In this document: positions 35,708 through 44,741 of the stretch, piece by piece
Numbering within the stretch: the first letter of the stretch is position 1
How the letters are laid out: each line of letters begins with the position of its first letter
Assembly: GCA_036557285.1 (NCBI GenBank)
Contig: DATBHW010000052.1
Location: forward strand, 1 to 64,000
Length of the DNA stretch: 64,000 nt
Source: Ktedonobacterales bacterium
GTDB lineage: Bacteria > Chloroflexota > Ktedonobacteria > Ktedonobacterales > DATBGS01
Reading direction: 5' to 3'
Notes under the pieces: model-generated
What the model was told of the DNA's origin: nothing
The model's database searches: none
What the model saw: the letters and a program-made list of their open reading frames with translations, nothing else
Position numbers and translations under genes: made by a program

Positions 35708-35906
35708 GATTCTTTTGTTCCTTTCGGAGAGGAGCCTTGGGGTAGCCATTACGCAGCGCGCACAGAAGAGTCTTGATTGGCATCCGCGCTGCTTTTTATC
35801 ACAATGCTTTATCAAGGGCCGTGTAAAACCCCTTGCTTTAGCACTGCGGATAGAAGCGGCCTCGCTGCGCTTGGCATGAACGTATGCCCTATGATATACT
35901 ACGTAC

Positions 35907-36089
35907 ATGGAACAATCAGCCAAACCCAAATTACCGCGCTGGACGATCACGGTTTCGCCTGCCTTGATTGACGTGTTTCGCACGTTGGCAGCCGAACACA
36001 AGCGATCATTGAATAGTGAACTGGTGTGGGCGTTGGAGCAGTATGCCAGGCAAGAGCAGCGAAAATCCAAACGAGCGGCGAACCCATAA
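35907..36089 (+). CDS. Small ribbon-helix-helix (Arc-like) protein linked to tnpB
   Basis: A 60-residue protein. PRWTITVSPALIDVFRTLAAEHKR and SLNSELVWALEQYARQE form a beta-helix-helix pattern typical of Arc/MetJ-type RHH repressors, followed by a basic tail. It starts with ATG at 35907 after a -10-like TATACT. It overlaps the start of tnpB (ATG 36043) by 47 bases in another frame, suggesting coupled translation. It takes the place normally held by tnpA in IS605 elements and could regulate TnpB or omega-RNA expression. Confidence 0.65.
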   Translation: MEQSAKPKLPRWTITVSPALIDVFRTLAAEHKRSLNSELVWALEQYARQEQRKSKRAANP

Positions 36090-37245
36090 AGCCTTCCAAT
36101 ACCGCATCTCTCCCACGAAGCAACAGGAGCACCATTTGCTCTTTGTGCTGCGCCGCTGCCGTTCCCTCTACAACAGCGCTCTGGAACAGCGCAAGGCGTT
36201 CTATCAGATGCGCCGCAAGAGTCTGGGCTACAGCCAACAGGCGGCAGAACTGGCCGACCTGAAGGCCGCCTATCCCGCCTATGCTGACATCTACAGCCAG
36301 GTGTTGCAGGATGTCTTGCGCCGCCTGGACAAAGCCTTTGCCGCCTTCTTCCGCCGCATCAGAAATGGGGAGACGCCCGGCTACCCACGCTTCCAGGGAG
36401 CGGGCCGCTATGACTCGTTCACCTATCCGCAAGCGGGCTTTGCTCTGGCTGGGAATATGCTCACGCTCTCCAAAATTGGCGACCTCAAGGTGCGGCTGCA
36501 TCGGCCCATGCAAGGCCAGGTGAAAACCTGTACCATCAAGCGGGACGTGAATCACTGGTATGTCACCTTCTCCTGTGAAGTGGAAGACGAGCCGTTGCCG
36601 CCAGGCGAAGAAGCCGTAGGCATTGACTTGGGCGTGCTGCATTTTGCCACGCTGTCTACTGGCGAAACCATCGAAAACCCGCGCCCCTATCGCCGTGGGC
36701 TGAAGCGTATCAAACGCTTGCAACAAGCGAAGGACCGCAAAAAGCGTGGCTCCCATCGGCGCAAGCGGGCGGCTATCGCCCTGACAAAAGCGCATCGGCA
36801 GGTCCGCAACCAACGCAAGGACTTTCAACACAAAGCGGCCCGCGCTCTGGTGAACCGTTTTGGCGTGATCGTGTTTGAGGACGTGAAGATCACGAACATG
36901 AGTAAAGCGCCCGACCCCAAGCCGGACCCCGAAAAAGAGGGCGAATATCTGCCCAATGGGGCGGCGGCCAAGGCGGGACTCAACCTGTCGATTCTTGATG
37001 CTAGCTGGGGCCAGTTCCAGCAGTTGTGCGTCGCCAAGGCTGCGAGTGCCGGACGCCGCGTGCTGTTGGTGGACCCCCGCTATACGAGCCAGCGATGCAG
37101 CCAGTGTGGGGCTATCGTGAAGAAGGACTTGTCTGAACGCTGGCATTCCTGCTCCTGTGGCTGTGAACTGGACCGCGATCACAACGCAGCATTAAACATT
37201 CTGTTCCAGGGCCAGGAAGTGGCCCACAGAGTTACGGCTCTGTAG
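36043..37245 (+). CDS. tnpB: TnpB, RNA-guided endonuclease (IS200/IS605 family)
   Basis: A 400-residue TnpB. The N-terminal wedge/REC region starts HKAFQYRISPTKQQEHHLLF. RuvC motifs carry D195 (VGIDLGVLHFATL), E279 (VIVFEDVKITNM) and D379 (LDRDHNAALNIL). The zinc ribbon uses C352, C355 and the CSCGC cluster near 370-374. All catalytic residues are present, so it should be a functional omega-RNA-guided nuclease. A close paralogue lies at 57068-58237 on the other strand. The ATG at 36043 overlaps the RHH gene; family homology begins about residue 15. Confidence 0.93.
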   Translation: MPGKSSENPNERRTHKAFQYRISPTKQQEHHLLFVLRRCRSLYNSALEQRKAFYQMRRKSLGYSQQAAELADLKAAYPAYADIYSQVLQDVLRRLDKAFAAFFRRIRNGETPGYPRFQGAGRYDSFTYPQAGFALAGNMLTLSKIGDLKVRLHRPMQGQVKTCTIKRDVNHWYVTFSCEVEDEPLPPGEEAVGIDLGVLHFATLSTGETIENPRPYRRGLKRIKRLQQAKDRKKRGSHRRKRAAIALTKAHRQVRNQRKDFQHKAARALVNRFGVIVFEDVKITNMSKAPDPKPDPEKEGEYLPNGAAAKAGLNLSILDASWGQFQQLCVAKAASAGRRVLLVDPRYTSQRCSQCGAIVKKDLSERWHSCSCGCELDRDHNAALNILFQGQEVAHRVTAL

Positions 37246-37278
37246 AAGCCCCTCGCTTGAGCGATGGGGTACTTCACT
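37243..37278 (+). ncRNA. 3' end of the omega-RNA scaffold / IS right end
   Basis: A stem pairs gaagcccctcgc with gcgatggggtacttc around ttga just after the tnpB stop. The terminal ttcac is shared with the second copy (57031-57072 reversed). Sequence beyond about 37278 (taagtatagcg) differs between copies and would be the guide. Confidence 0.6.
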
Positions 37279-37462
37279 AAGTATAGCGAACGGAGGGGGC
37301 GGCTGTCAAACACAAAATCACGGAGGGATTGACGCTCTGGTCTATCCTTGCCCTCACCCGGTATAATAGTTAAGCGTATAAACTATCTAGACGCTAAAGC
37401 TTTCCCCTGGCCGGTCCTCGCCTTCGCCAGCGGCATCGCATACACCAAGGAGTTATCGCAGC

Positions 37463-40400
37463 ATGTTCTCTTTCTTAACCCGGCTTGCTGTGCGCAAATC
37501 GAGCGTTACGCTGCTGCTGGTGGTTGGCATCCTGCTCTTTGGCGGGTTTGCCACTACGCAGCTTCAGCAAGAACTGCTCCCCAGCGTTGATTTCCCGGTT
37601 GTCACCGTGCTGACCAGTTATCCGGGGGCAGAACCGCAGACGGTGGCCGATACCGTCTCGGCGCAGGTGGAGCAGGCCGTAAGCGACTTGCCAGGGCTGC
37701 AAACGGTGCAATCAACTTCGATTAACGGCGAGTCCATTGTGCTTGCCACGTTTGACTTCGGGACCGACATGAAGGCCACCCAGCAAACCATCAGCAGCAA
37801 CCTGCAAGGGATCGCTCTGCCCAGCGGAGCTTCGCTCCCGCAGGTCGAGACCTTCAACCTCCAGTCGCAGCCCATCCTCCAGTTGAGCCTCTCTTCCAAC
37901 ACAGAGACGCCCGCGCAGCTCGCCCAAATTGCGCGCACACAGATTATTCCGGCGCTCAAGACGGTTGCGGGCGTCTCGAATATTGATTTGTTGGGCGGCG
38001 GCTCGCGGCAGCTGCTGATTACGCTCGATCCGGCAAAGCTGGCCGCCAAAGGCATCTCCGTTCAGCAAATCGTGGCGCTGCTTCAGCAGAACAGCCTGAC
38101 CGTTCCCGGCGGCACAGTGGACAGCCAGGGCTTCAGCGTGCCAGTTGTCACCAATCACCAGTTCCAATCGGTGCAAGACCTCTGCGGGCTGGTTGTGGGC
38201 GGCAGCGCCGCAGGCAAGAGCGTGAAAGGGAGCGCCACAGGTACGAATCCGACGGCGCTGTGCCAGCCAATTGCCCATCAATCCGGCCTGGTCTTGCTTG
38301 AGGATGTTGCTGCCGTTCAGCAGAGCGACAACACTACCGACGGCATCTCGCGCACCAACGGCATACCCAGCATCGGCATCAACATCACCAAGGCGCAAAA
38401 CGCCAACACCGTGACCGTCGCCACTGCCGTCAACAGCAAGCTGGATGACCTGAAAGCGAAGCTGCCCAAAGGCGTGAATATCGTTACCCTTCAGGACCAA
38501 TCCACCTTCATTACGCAATCAATCAATGGCCTGGTGCGCGAAGGTTTGCTGGGCGCTGGCTTCGCTGTTCTGGTGATCTTCTTCTTTCTGCTCAACATCC
38601 GCAGCACGCTGGTAACGGCCATCTCCATCCCCTGCTCGCTGCTGGTAGCGTTTATTATCCTCTACGCGGCCAACATCAGCCTGAACGTCCTGACGCTGGG
38701 CGGGCTGGCAATCGCTATCGGGCGCGTGGTGGATGACGCCATTGTCGTGCTGGAGAATATCTATCGCCATGTTCAGGCGGGCGAGTCGGTGCGCCGCGCG
38801 GCGATAACAGCCACGCGCGAGGTAGGTACGGCCATTACCTCCTCCACCGCGACGACGCTGGCCGTTTTCCTGCCGCTGGCCTTTATCGGCGGGATCGTCG
38901 GCGAGTTCTTCCGGCCCTTTGCGCTGGCCGTCGTGGCCGCGCTGGCCGCCTCGCTGCTCGTTGCCCTGACGATCATTCCGGCGCTGGCAAAATACTTTGT
39001 GCGCCCCAGCCGCACAGCATCCCAGGCGCTGCGGCGCGGCCAGACGCTCGAAGAAGAGACTACCTGGCTTCAGCGCATCTACACGCCGGTGCTGCGCTGG
39101 ACGCTGAGCCATCGCGCCATCACGCTCATCGTGGCTATCGTCCTCTTCGCGGCCAGCGTCGCCAGCGTGAGCAGGATTCCCACCAGCTTCTTGAACCAGG
39201 GGTCACAGAAGATCATCAGCATCACCGTGTCGCCGCCAGCGGGATCAGACCTCCAGGCGGTGTCTGATGAAGCATCCAAAGTGGAAACCATTTTGCATCA
39301 GGACAGCAGGGTGAGCCGCTATCAGACGACCATCGGCGGCGGCGGTTCGCTCAACGCCCTGCGCTCGGTGGTGCTGGGCGGAGGCAGCAGCAACAGCGCC
39401 TCGATTCTGGTGATTCTTCAGAATACTGCCGATCTGGAAGCGACCACCACAGAACTGCGCGACAAAATCTCCGCGCCGGACATCGCGGGCAAGTTCTTCA
39501 TCACAGTACAGACCTTCAGCGCCTCCAACAGCCAGTTCCAGGTGACGCTCAGCAGCGACGACCAGCAGGCGCTCGTCAGCGCGGCGCAGCAAGTCTTTTC
39601 GGTGGTGCAAAAAGAGGCGGATACCGCCAACCCCACCAGCGACGCCTCGGCGGTGGCGCCAACCCTCTCTATCACCGTTGATCCCAGCCGGGCCGCGCTC
39701 TATGGGTTGACTACCGCCCAGGTGGGCCAGCAGATTCGCGCAGACCTGGCAGGCCAGACGGCTATCCAGATTTCGACCAGTGATTTTAATAACGGCCAGC
39801 CGACCAATGTCGTCGTCCAGATGGACACCGCCGACCTGGCAACCCCGCAGGGCGTCAACAATCTACCCATCTTTTACGGCGCGGGCGGGCGCTCCGGCGT
39901 GGTGCCGCTTGGGCAGATCGCTACGGTCAGCATCCAGCAAAGCCAGGTAAAGGTGACACGCATCGGCGGCCAGCCTGCGGTCACGATCAGCGCCGACATC
40001 ACCAGCCAGAACACGGGTACTGTCTCCACTGATCTTCAGCAGAAGATTGACGCGCTGCATCTGCCCGCCAGCGTCACCGTCAGTTATGGCGGCATCACTT
40101 CCCAGCTAACCACCGGATTCAGCGGCTTGCTGCTGGCGATGCTGGCCGCCATTATCCTGGTCTACGTGCTGATGGTGATTACCTTTGGGTCACTGCTCGA
40201 CCCGTTCATCCTGCTGTTCTCGCTGCCGCTGGCGGCGATTGGCGCGTTTCCGGCGCTGCTCGTCACGGGGCGCACGATCAGCATCTCTTCACTGATCGGC
40301 CTGCTGATGCTGGTGGGCATCGTCGTCACCAACGCTATTGTCTTTCTGGATATGGTCAAGCAGCGCGAGAAACACGGGCTGTCCACCCGCGAGGCGCTGC

Positions 40401-40729
40401 TGGAAGGCGGACGCATCCGCGTGCGGCCTATCCTGATGACGGCCATTGCTACGATCCTGGCAACCGCGCCATTGGCGCTGGGCAGCAACGATGGCTCGGT
40501 GATCTCCGCCGAACTGGGGACGGTGGTGATCGGCGGCCTGCTGAGTTCAACGCTGCTGACCCTGGTGGTCATTCCGGTGCTGTATAGCCTGGCAAGCGGT
40601 ATGAAGCGCCGCCTGGGTTTCCGCCCGCCGCACCTGGAAGTTGAGGAGGAAGATACCGCCGCCCTGCCCGTCATCGTCGCGGCTCCAACCGGCGAGGAAC
40701 CGGAAACCGAAGCCGCCGGAACACGGTAA
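37463..40729 (+). CDS. RND-family efflux transporter permease (AcrB/HAE1-like)
   Basis: A 1088-residue RND pump. It starts MFSFLTRLAVRKSSVTLLLVVGILLFGG and has the two porter segments (for example PSVDFPVVTVLTSYPGAEPQ). In TM4, IAIGRVVDDAIVVLENIYRH supplies the Asp pair for proton relay, and IGGIVGEFFRPFAL and VGIVVTNAIVFLDMV are conserved. A C-terminal acidic tail ends in the cytoplasm. No membrane-fusion or outer-membrane partner is adjacent, as in other Gram-positive-type or monoderm RND genes. AAGGAG lies 10 bases before the ATG, and TATAAT at 37362-37367 is a likely -10. Confidence 0.92.
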   Translation: MFSFLTRLAVRKSSVTLLLVVGILLFGGFATTQLQQELLPSVDFPVVTVLTSYPGAEPQTVADTVSAQVEQAVSDLPGLQTVQSTSINGESIVLATFDFGTDMKATQQTISSNLQGIALPSGASLPQVETFNLQSQPILQLSLSSNTETPAQLAQIARTQIIPALKTVAGVSNIDLLGGGSRQLLITLDPAKLAAKGISVQQIVALLQQNSLTVPGGTVDSQGFSVPVVTNHQFQSVQDLCGLVVGGSAAGKSVKGSATGTNPTALCQPIAHQSGLVLLEDVAAVQQSDNTTDGISRTNGIPSIGINITKAQNANTVTVATAVNSKLDDLKAKLPKGVNIVTLQDQSTFITQSINGLVREGLLGAGFAVLVIFFFLLNIRSTLVTAISIPCSLLVAFIILYAANISLNVLTLGGLAIAIGRVVDDAIVVLENIYRHVQAGESVRRAAITATREVGTAITSSTATTLAVFLPLAFIGGIVGEFFRPFALAVVAALAASLLVALTIIPALAKYFVRPSRTASQALRRGQTLEEETTWLQRIYTPVLRWTLSHRAITLIVAIVLFAASVASVSRIPTSFLNQGSQKIISITVSPPAGSDLQAVSDEASKVETILHQDSRVSRYQTTIGGGGSLNALRSVVLGGGSSNSASILVILQNTADLEATTTELRDKISAPDIAGKFFITVQTFSASNSQFQVTLSSDDQQALVSAAQQVFSVVQKEADTANPTSDASAVAPTLSITVDPSRAALYGLTTAQVGQQIRADLAGQTAIQISTSDFNNGQPTNVVVQMDTADLATPQGVNNLPIFYGAGGRSGVVPLGQIATVSIQQSQVKVTRIGGQPAVTISADITSQNTGTVSTDLQQKIDALHLPASVTVSYGGITSQLTTGFSGLLLAMLAAIILVYVLMVITFGSLLDPFILLFSLPLAAIGAFPALLVTGRTISISSLIGLLMLVGIVVTNAIVFLDMVKQREKHGLSTREALLEGGRIRVRPILMTAIATILATAPLALGSNDGSVISAELGTVVIGGLLSSTLLTLVVIPVLYSLASGMKRRLGFRPPHLEVEEEDTAALPVIVAAPTGEEPETEAAGTR

Positions 40730-40752
40730 TATTCTGCTATCGTGTACCAGAG

Positions 40753-40786
40753 AAGCGCCAGGCAAGCACGTTGTTGCCTGGCGCTT
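40753..40786. terminator. Terminator hairpin after the RND gene
   Basis: AAGCGCCAGGCAA (40753-40765) and TTGCCTGGCGCTT (40774-40786) are perfect 13-bp arms. The hairpin lies 24 bases after the RND stop, with a short T-rich tract (gcgtcttc) beyond. Confidence 0.65.
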
Positions 40787-40901
40787 GCGTCTTCGCGGCG
40801 CCTTCCTCTTCACGTTTCTTCTCGTCGCTCACCCAATTTTTCCCAGGAAATGGGGCTTCGTCCGGCGCGCACCGTTTCCACCACCTCTTCCTCAGATGGG
40901 T

Positions 40902-41135
40902 TCATGTCTCCTCCGCCGGGTAATACTCCTGCACTGGCGGATCAAAGCTCCACGCCACCGCTTCGGCTGCCGTCTGGATGGTGAGCGGCACGCGCAGCAG
41001 ATACCGCCGCTCGGTGGAGGCATCCTGCACCTGGACACAGTGGACCACCCCCTGCGGGTCATCCTCCGGCAAGGGCGCCTCGTAGAGTGTCCCGCGTGGG
41101 CTGCTGTCCAGCACGACGCCACCCAACTCCCCCAC
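40902..41135 (-). pseudogene. C-terminal fragment of a DUF6745-like protein
   Basis: The 77-residue frame contains CVQVQDASTERRYLLRVPL and TAAEAVAWSFD, which match the C-terminal end of DUF6745 proteins (V.DPST.R.Y.LRVPP...TA.EAVAW.F). A GTG at 41135 is the only upstream start, and FRFVGELGGVVLDSSPRGTLYE looks like the middle of a longer protein. No ribosome-binding site is visible. It is probably a decayed remnant, though a short expressed gene cannot be excluded. Confidence 0.5.
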
Positions 41136-41161
41136 AAAGCGAAACGATTTACAGCAATGCT

Positions 41162-42226
41162 CTACTCATTGGCAAATCTTTTATCGAGCCAGGGAGCTGG
41201 AGAGGCTTTGGCGTGGCTCCAGAGTACGCGTTCATCAAGGCGACGCGTCAGACGGTATGCAACCGGTCGCCATCCCTGACGCATCCACATGCGGGAGGAG
41301 AGCAGATTGGTGGCACGCCAGTCGGTGAAGCAGAAAGCGTAGCCAGTGGCATAGTCATCAGCCAGGCCGTGGGCTGTCAGGATGCGACCTATACCCTGTC
41401 CCTGCTCCTCTTCTCGCGTCGCGGCAAACCCCAGGAAGCTGCATTTTTCTGGGAGCACCATGTTGCCGATGCCACGCGGCGGTTGAGCAGGCAAGTAGAC
41501 CTGAATGCTGACGAGTTGCCCATTGCGCAGGGCGAGCCATATCTTCCATTCTGGATTTTCAAGCTGTTCCAGCGTCTCCTGCCGGGCCTCTTCTCTATCA
41601 TAGGGCATGACTAGTGAGTAGACGGGTGAGCGAGATTGATGGAATGAGATCACCTCATCCAGCTGCGAAGAGATGTCCAGGTCGGCAGGACTGGCACGGC
41701 GAATCTCCAGCGTCGGATCGGTGGGAACAGCAAACGAGGAGGCTGGCGCCGTTTCACGCAGGCCATAGACCTGCTCTTTGCCAAAGCTGAGATTAAACCA
41801 GGCATCGCTAGCAGCCTGATCTGAGGCAGGGATATTGGTAACGTGGTAGAGGCATCCCAGGGCAACCCAGGTCGGGGAGAGAGCTGCGTAGAGATCGCGG
41901 TAGAGTTCCGCGCTAGAGGAGCGATCAAGAGCATGGCCGGCATATTCAACCCAGACGCTGCGGCCCCACATCTCATTCATCTTCGGCACCCCAATCAGGT
42001 AGCCGACCATTTTTCCGTCCTGCCGGGCCACAACACCGCCTGCGCTCATACCGTTGACAGTTGACGCTTTCCAGGTTTGTTCAAGCTCAAGACGAGCCTC
42101 TGAGGGACGGCTAAAACGCTCAGGGAGAGCAGGTTCGTGAACACGGTCGCCCTGGTGGCGGCGCGCCAGCAATTCAGAAGCCTCTTCAATATCAGCCTCG
42201 CTAAATGGGGTAATCTTTGTATGCAT
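41162..42226 (-). CDS. GNAT-family acetyltransferase with two GNAT halves
   Basis: A 354-residue protein starting MHTKITPFSEADIEEASELLARRHQ, a standard GNAT N-terminus. The second half carries LGFAATREEEQGQGIGRIL, with a Q/RxxGxG/A acetyl-CoA loop (EEEQGQGIG), followed by FCFTDWRATNLLSSRMWMRQGWRP, typical of the C-terminal GNAT helix-strand. The first half is a degenerate GNAT-like domain. The substrate is unknown. The ATG at 42226 has AAAGGAGTATG upstream, so the longer frame to 42289 is rejected. A promoter-like TATACT/TATAGT lies near 42255. Confidence 0.78.
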   Translation of the reverse strand: MHTKITPFSEADIEEASELLARRHQGDRVHEPALPERFSRPSEARLELEQTWKASTVNGMSAGGVVARQDGKMVGYLIGVPKMNEMWGRSVWVEYAGHALDRSSSAELYRDLYAALSPTWVALGCLYHVTNIPASDQAASDAWFNLSFGKEQVYGLRETAPASSFAVPTDPTLEIRRASPADLDISSQLDEVISFHQSRSPVYSLVMPYDREEARQETLEQLENPEWKIWLALRNGQLVSIQVYLPAQPPRGIGNMVLPEKCSFLGFAATREEEQGQGIGRILTAHGLADDYATGYAFCFTDWRATNLLSSRMWMRQGWRPVAYRLTRRLDERVLWSHAKASPAPWLDKRFANE

Positions 42227-42408
42227 GAGGCATACTCCTTTCTGTGAATGATGGGTATAGTATAACGTATTTGCTGGGGTTACATACACTCAGTTTCAGG
42301 TATTTGCACTAGAGAAGAGGAAGCAACCTGCCCTCTTGAAAGGCATGATAGCATGTGCGAAAGACGAAAACAAAGGGATGAGCCGATGAACATGAGGGGA
42401 ACAGATGC

Positions 42409-43191
42409 ATGGAAAAGATATGGGTCAGAGAGATGGTCGTGAGGAGCTTCGAGCCAACGAACTATTTTTGGTCAGACACGAATTTTAAACTGACAAACAC
42501 CAGGAACGTCTCACCAGAGGAAGCCATTGCCATTCAGGAGCGGCTGCGCCCGCTCGTTCAGCAGACTAATAGCATCGCGCTCGATCAGATTCGGACGGTG
42601 GCGGGCATTGACGTCTCCTACCAGGATGTGGGGCAGGCGGCCATTGTGGTGTTTTCGTTCCCCGATTTAGAGATCATCGATCAGGCGACAGCCACGCGGG
42701 AGAGCGTCTTTCCCTACGTGCCAGGCTTGCTCTCGTTCCGCGAAGGGCCGGTGGTGCTGGATGCGATGGCGAAGCTCAAGCAGCAGCCCGATCTCCTCAT
42801 CTTCGATGGGCAGGGCTACGCGCATCCCCGGCGCTTCGGCCTGGCCTGTCACCTGGGCCTCTACCTGGACCGGCCCAGCATCGGCTGCGCCAAAACGCGC
42901 TTGATCGGCGCGTATCAGCAGCCTGGCCCCAACAAAGGCGATTGCGCGCCTCTGGTGGACCAGGGCGAAACGATTGGCATGGTTGTGCGCACCAGAGCCA
43001 ACACCAACCCGCTCTTTGTCTCCGTCGGCCACAAGATCGATCTGCCAACGGCGGTTGAGGCGGTGCTGCGCTGTGTGCGCGGCTACCGCCTGCCGGAGAC
43101 GACGCGCGCCGCCGATCACCTGGCGGGCAGCGACCAGCCGCCTGGAAGGCGGCGCTACAAGTGGCGTTCCCATCCTATGGAGCGGCTTTAG
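42409..43191 (+). CDS. nfi: Endonuclease V, 3' end altered by a repeat
   Basis: A 260-residue deoxyinosine-specific endonuclease. Core motifs are VAGIDVSYQD (catalytic Asp), YVPGLLSFREGPVVLDAM, LLIFDGQGYAHPRRFGLACHLG (second Asp, His) and SVGHKIDLPTA. It cuts DNA near deaminated adenines for repair. The last 20 residues or so (SDQPPGRRRYKW...) come from a copy of the GC-rich palindromic repeat that enters the frame at 43137. Earlier codons end with the normal family C-terminus. The ATG at 42409 follows AGGGGA. The normal stop was probably lost through the insertion. Confidence 0.9.
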   Translation: MEKIWVREMVVRSFEPTNYFWSDTNFKLTNTRNVSPEEAIAIQERLRPLVQQTNSIALDQIRTVAGIDVSYQDVGQAAIVVFSFPDLEIIDQATATRESVFPYVPGLLSFREGPVVLDAMAKLKQQPDLLIFDGQGYAHPRRFGLACHLGLYLDRPSIGCAKTRLIGAYQQPGPNKGDCAPLVDQGETIGMVVRTRANTNPLFVSVGHKIDLPTAVEAVLRCVRGYRLPETTRAADHLAGSDQPPGRRRYKWRSHPMERL

Positions 43192-43253
43192 AGCGCCTGA
43201 CACAACCTCCGCACGAGCAGGGGCGGGGTTGTAGCGCCGTCCTTCCAGGCGGC
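43137..43253. repeat. GC-rich palindromic repeat pair, one arm within nfi
   Basis: GCCGCCTGGAAGGCGGCGCT continuing to acaagt lies at 43137-43162 inside the nfi frame. The inverted partner ttgtagcgccgtccttccag continuing to gcggc lies at 43229-43253. They flank 66 bases of unrelated sequence containing the nfi stop. Confidence 0.85.
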
Positions 43254-43363
43254 TGGGGTGGGGCCAACCGTCGGTTTTGTGAGGCATTCTTAGCACTGGC
43301 CGCCAGATGATCGGCGCGTTACCGGTGAACGCTGTTGAGGCGTTCTCAGGGATTTTCAACCCT

Positions 43364-44020
43364 CTATTTCAGGCTATCGCGGAGGCGCTGGATGGCCTGA
43401 GCAACGGACTCGTGGTTGTTATAGACGGCGGAGCCTGCCACCAGCGCGTTTGCGCCCGCCGCCACCACCAGCGGCGCGGTCTCGGCATGAATGCCGCCAT
43501 CCACCTCCAGGTCACAGCCGGGGCGCGCGGCATCAATCATCGCGCGCAGCCGACGCAGTTTGGAGAGAACGCGGGGGATAAAATCCTGGCCGCCAAAGCC
43601 AGGATTGACGGTCATCGCCAGCGCGAGATCGAGATCGGGCAGAATCTCTTCCAGCGTTTCGGCAGGCGTGGCCGGATTGATCGCCACGCCCGCGCCCTTG
43701 CCCAACTGCTTGATATGCTGGACGGTGCGGTGCAGATGCGGCGAAACCTCCTGATGGACGATGATAATATCTGCGCCCGCTCTGGCAAAATCCTCCACGT
43801 AACGCTCCGGCTCGACAATCATCAGGTGCGCTTCCAGCGGCAGGCTGGTGCAGCGCCGCACCGCCTCGACAATCAGCGGCCCGACAGTGATATTGGGGAC
43901 AAAGCGGCCATCCATCACATCAATCTGAATGCGGTCAGCGCCGCCCGCCTCTGCCTCGCGCACCTGTTCGCCCAGCCGAGCAAAATCCGCCGAGAGGATC
44001 GAGGGAACAATTACAGCCAT
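43364..44020 (-). CDS. rpe: Ribulose-phosphate 3-epimerase
   Basis: A 218-residue TIM-barrel epimerase. It starts MAVIVPSILSADFARLGEQV, then IQIDVMDGRFVPNITVGP, PLEAHLMIVEPERYV, MTVNPGFGGQDFIPRVLSK and LEVDGGIHAETAP. It interconverts ribulose 5-phosphate and xylulose 5-phosphate. AAAGGATAG lies about 5 bases before the ATG. It starts 12 bases after the tryptophan 2,3-dioxygenase stop, so the two are probably co-transcribed despite unrelated pathways. The C-terminal segment ends GSAVYNNHESVAQAIQRL. Confidence 0.95.
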   Translation of the reverse strand: MAVIVPSILSADFARLGEQVREAEAGGADRIQIDVMDGRFVPNITVGPLIVEAVRRCTSLPLEAHLMIVEPERYVEDFARAGADIIIVHQEVSPHLHRTVQHIKQLGKGAGVAINPATPAETLEEILPDLDLALAMTVNPGFGGQDFIPRVLSKLRRLRAMIDAARPGCDLEVDGGIHAETAPLVVAAGANALVAGSAVYNNHESVAQAIQRLRDSLK

Positions 44021-44032
44021 ATGCTCTATCCT

Positions 44033-44725
44033 TTATCTATCGCTGGCACGCTGGAGCAGCGTGTCCCTGACCTCCCAGAGTTCAGGGTAAAACCGATCTT
44101 TCAGGGTACGCGCCAACACATCCATTGGCGTGCCGCCAGTGCCGACAGCGCCAGGGCCAATCGTGCGTTCAACCAGTCGGTAGTGCTGCACGCGGAACAA
44201 CTGGAAATATTCATCGTAATCGAGCAAGCCCTCCGCCACCGCAAAGAGGCCCGCGTGGCGCGCCCGCTGGATATAGAGGTCGGCCAGGCTCACGCCCGCG
44301 CGCTCCAGCGCCTGGGTGAAAGCGCCCCAGAGGGGCGGCGAGAGGCGCAGCAGCGCGCGAAAGCCCGGTGAGTCCATACCGCTGCCATGCCCTAACCCCG
44401 AACGGATGGTCAGGAAGTCCCAGGGCGTCATCGTTTCCAGCATCGCCAGCACATGCAGCAGCAGGCGCTCGATCTGCGCTGCGCGGCGCAAGAGGCGCGC
44501 CGCCTCAAGATAATCGCCCGACTGAAGCAGCCGCCGGACAGCGCCAAGCTCGTGCGCGGTCTCTTTCCACCAGAGTTCAAACGTCTGATGCACCACCTGG
44601 AACTGAAGCTCGTCGTGGTGGCTCATCTGCTCCGGGTGTTTCTGAAGATTCAGCAGTTCTTCGGTGCGCAGATAGGTTTCATATTCGGAAAGCTGTTTGG
44701 CCGTATCATGGGCTGCTCTTGACAT
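44033..44725 (-). CDS. kynA: Tryptophan 2,3-dioxygenase
   Basis: A 230-residue haem dioxygenase, shorter than the ~280 residues common in the family but complete at both ends. Motifs are SEYETYLRTEELLNLQKHP, HHDELQFQVVHQTFELWWKE, LETMTPWDFLTIRSGLGHGSGMDS (written in two parts: LETMTPWDF and LGHGSGMDSPGF) and FQLFRVQHYRLVERTIG (proximal His). GTGGTP near the C-terminus contacts substrate. It oxidises tryptophan to N-formylkynurenine. No other kynurenine-pathway gene is nearby. The IS607 tnpB stop lies only 16 bases upstream of its ATG, so its native promoter has probably been displaced. Confidence 0.88.
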   Translation of the reverse strand: MSRAAHDTAKQLSEYETYLRTEELLNLQKHPEQMSHHDELQFQVVHQTFELWWKETAHELGAVRRLLQSGDYLEAARLLRRAAQIERLLLHVLAMLETMTPWDFLTIRSGLGHGSGMDSPGFRALLRLSPPLWGAFTQALERAGVSLADLYIQRARHAGLFAVAEGLLDYDEYFQLFRVQHYRLVERTIGPGAVGTGGTPMDVLARTLKDRFYPELWEVRDTLLQRASDR

Positions 44726-44741
44726 GCCATACCTCTGCCTT

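Larger units (their letters stand above)
35890..37278 (+). mobile_element. IS200/IS605-family element with RHH gene and tnpB, no tnpA
   Basis: The element contains the RHH gene and an intact-looking tnpB. It ends with the hairpin agaagcccctcgcttgagcg and atggggtacttcac (37243-37278). The copy at 57.0-58.4 kb ends with the same ggggtacttcac, which fixes the right boundary near 37278. The left boundary is not certain. The omega-RNA is expected to span the 3' part of tnpB and this hairpin. Confidence 0.7.
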
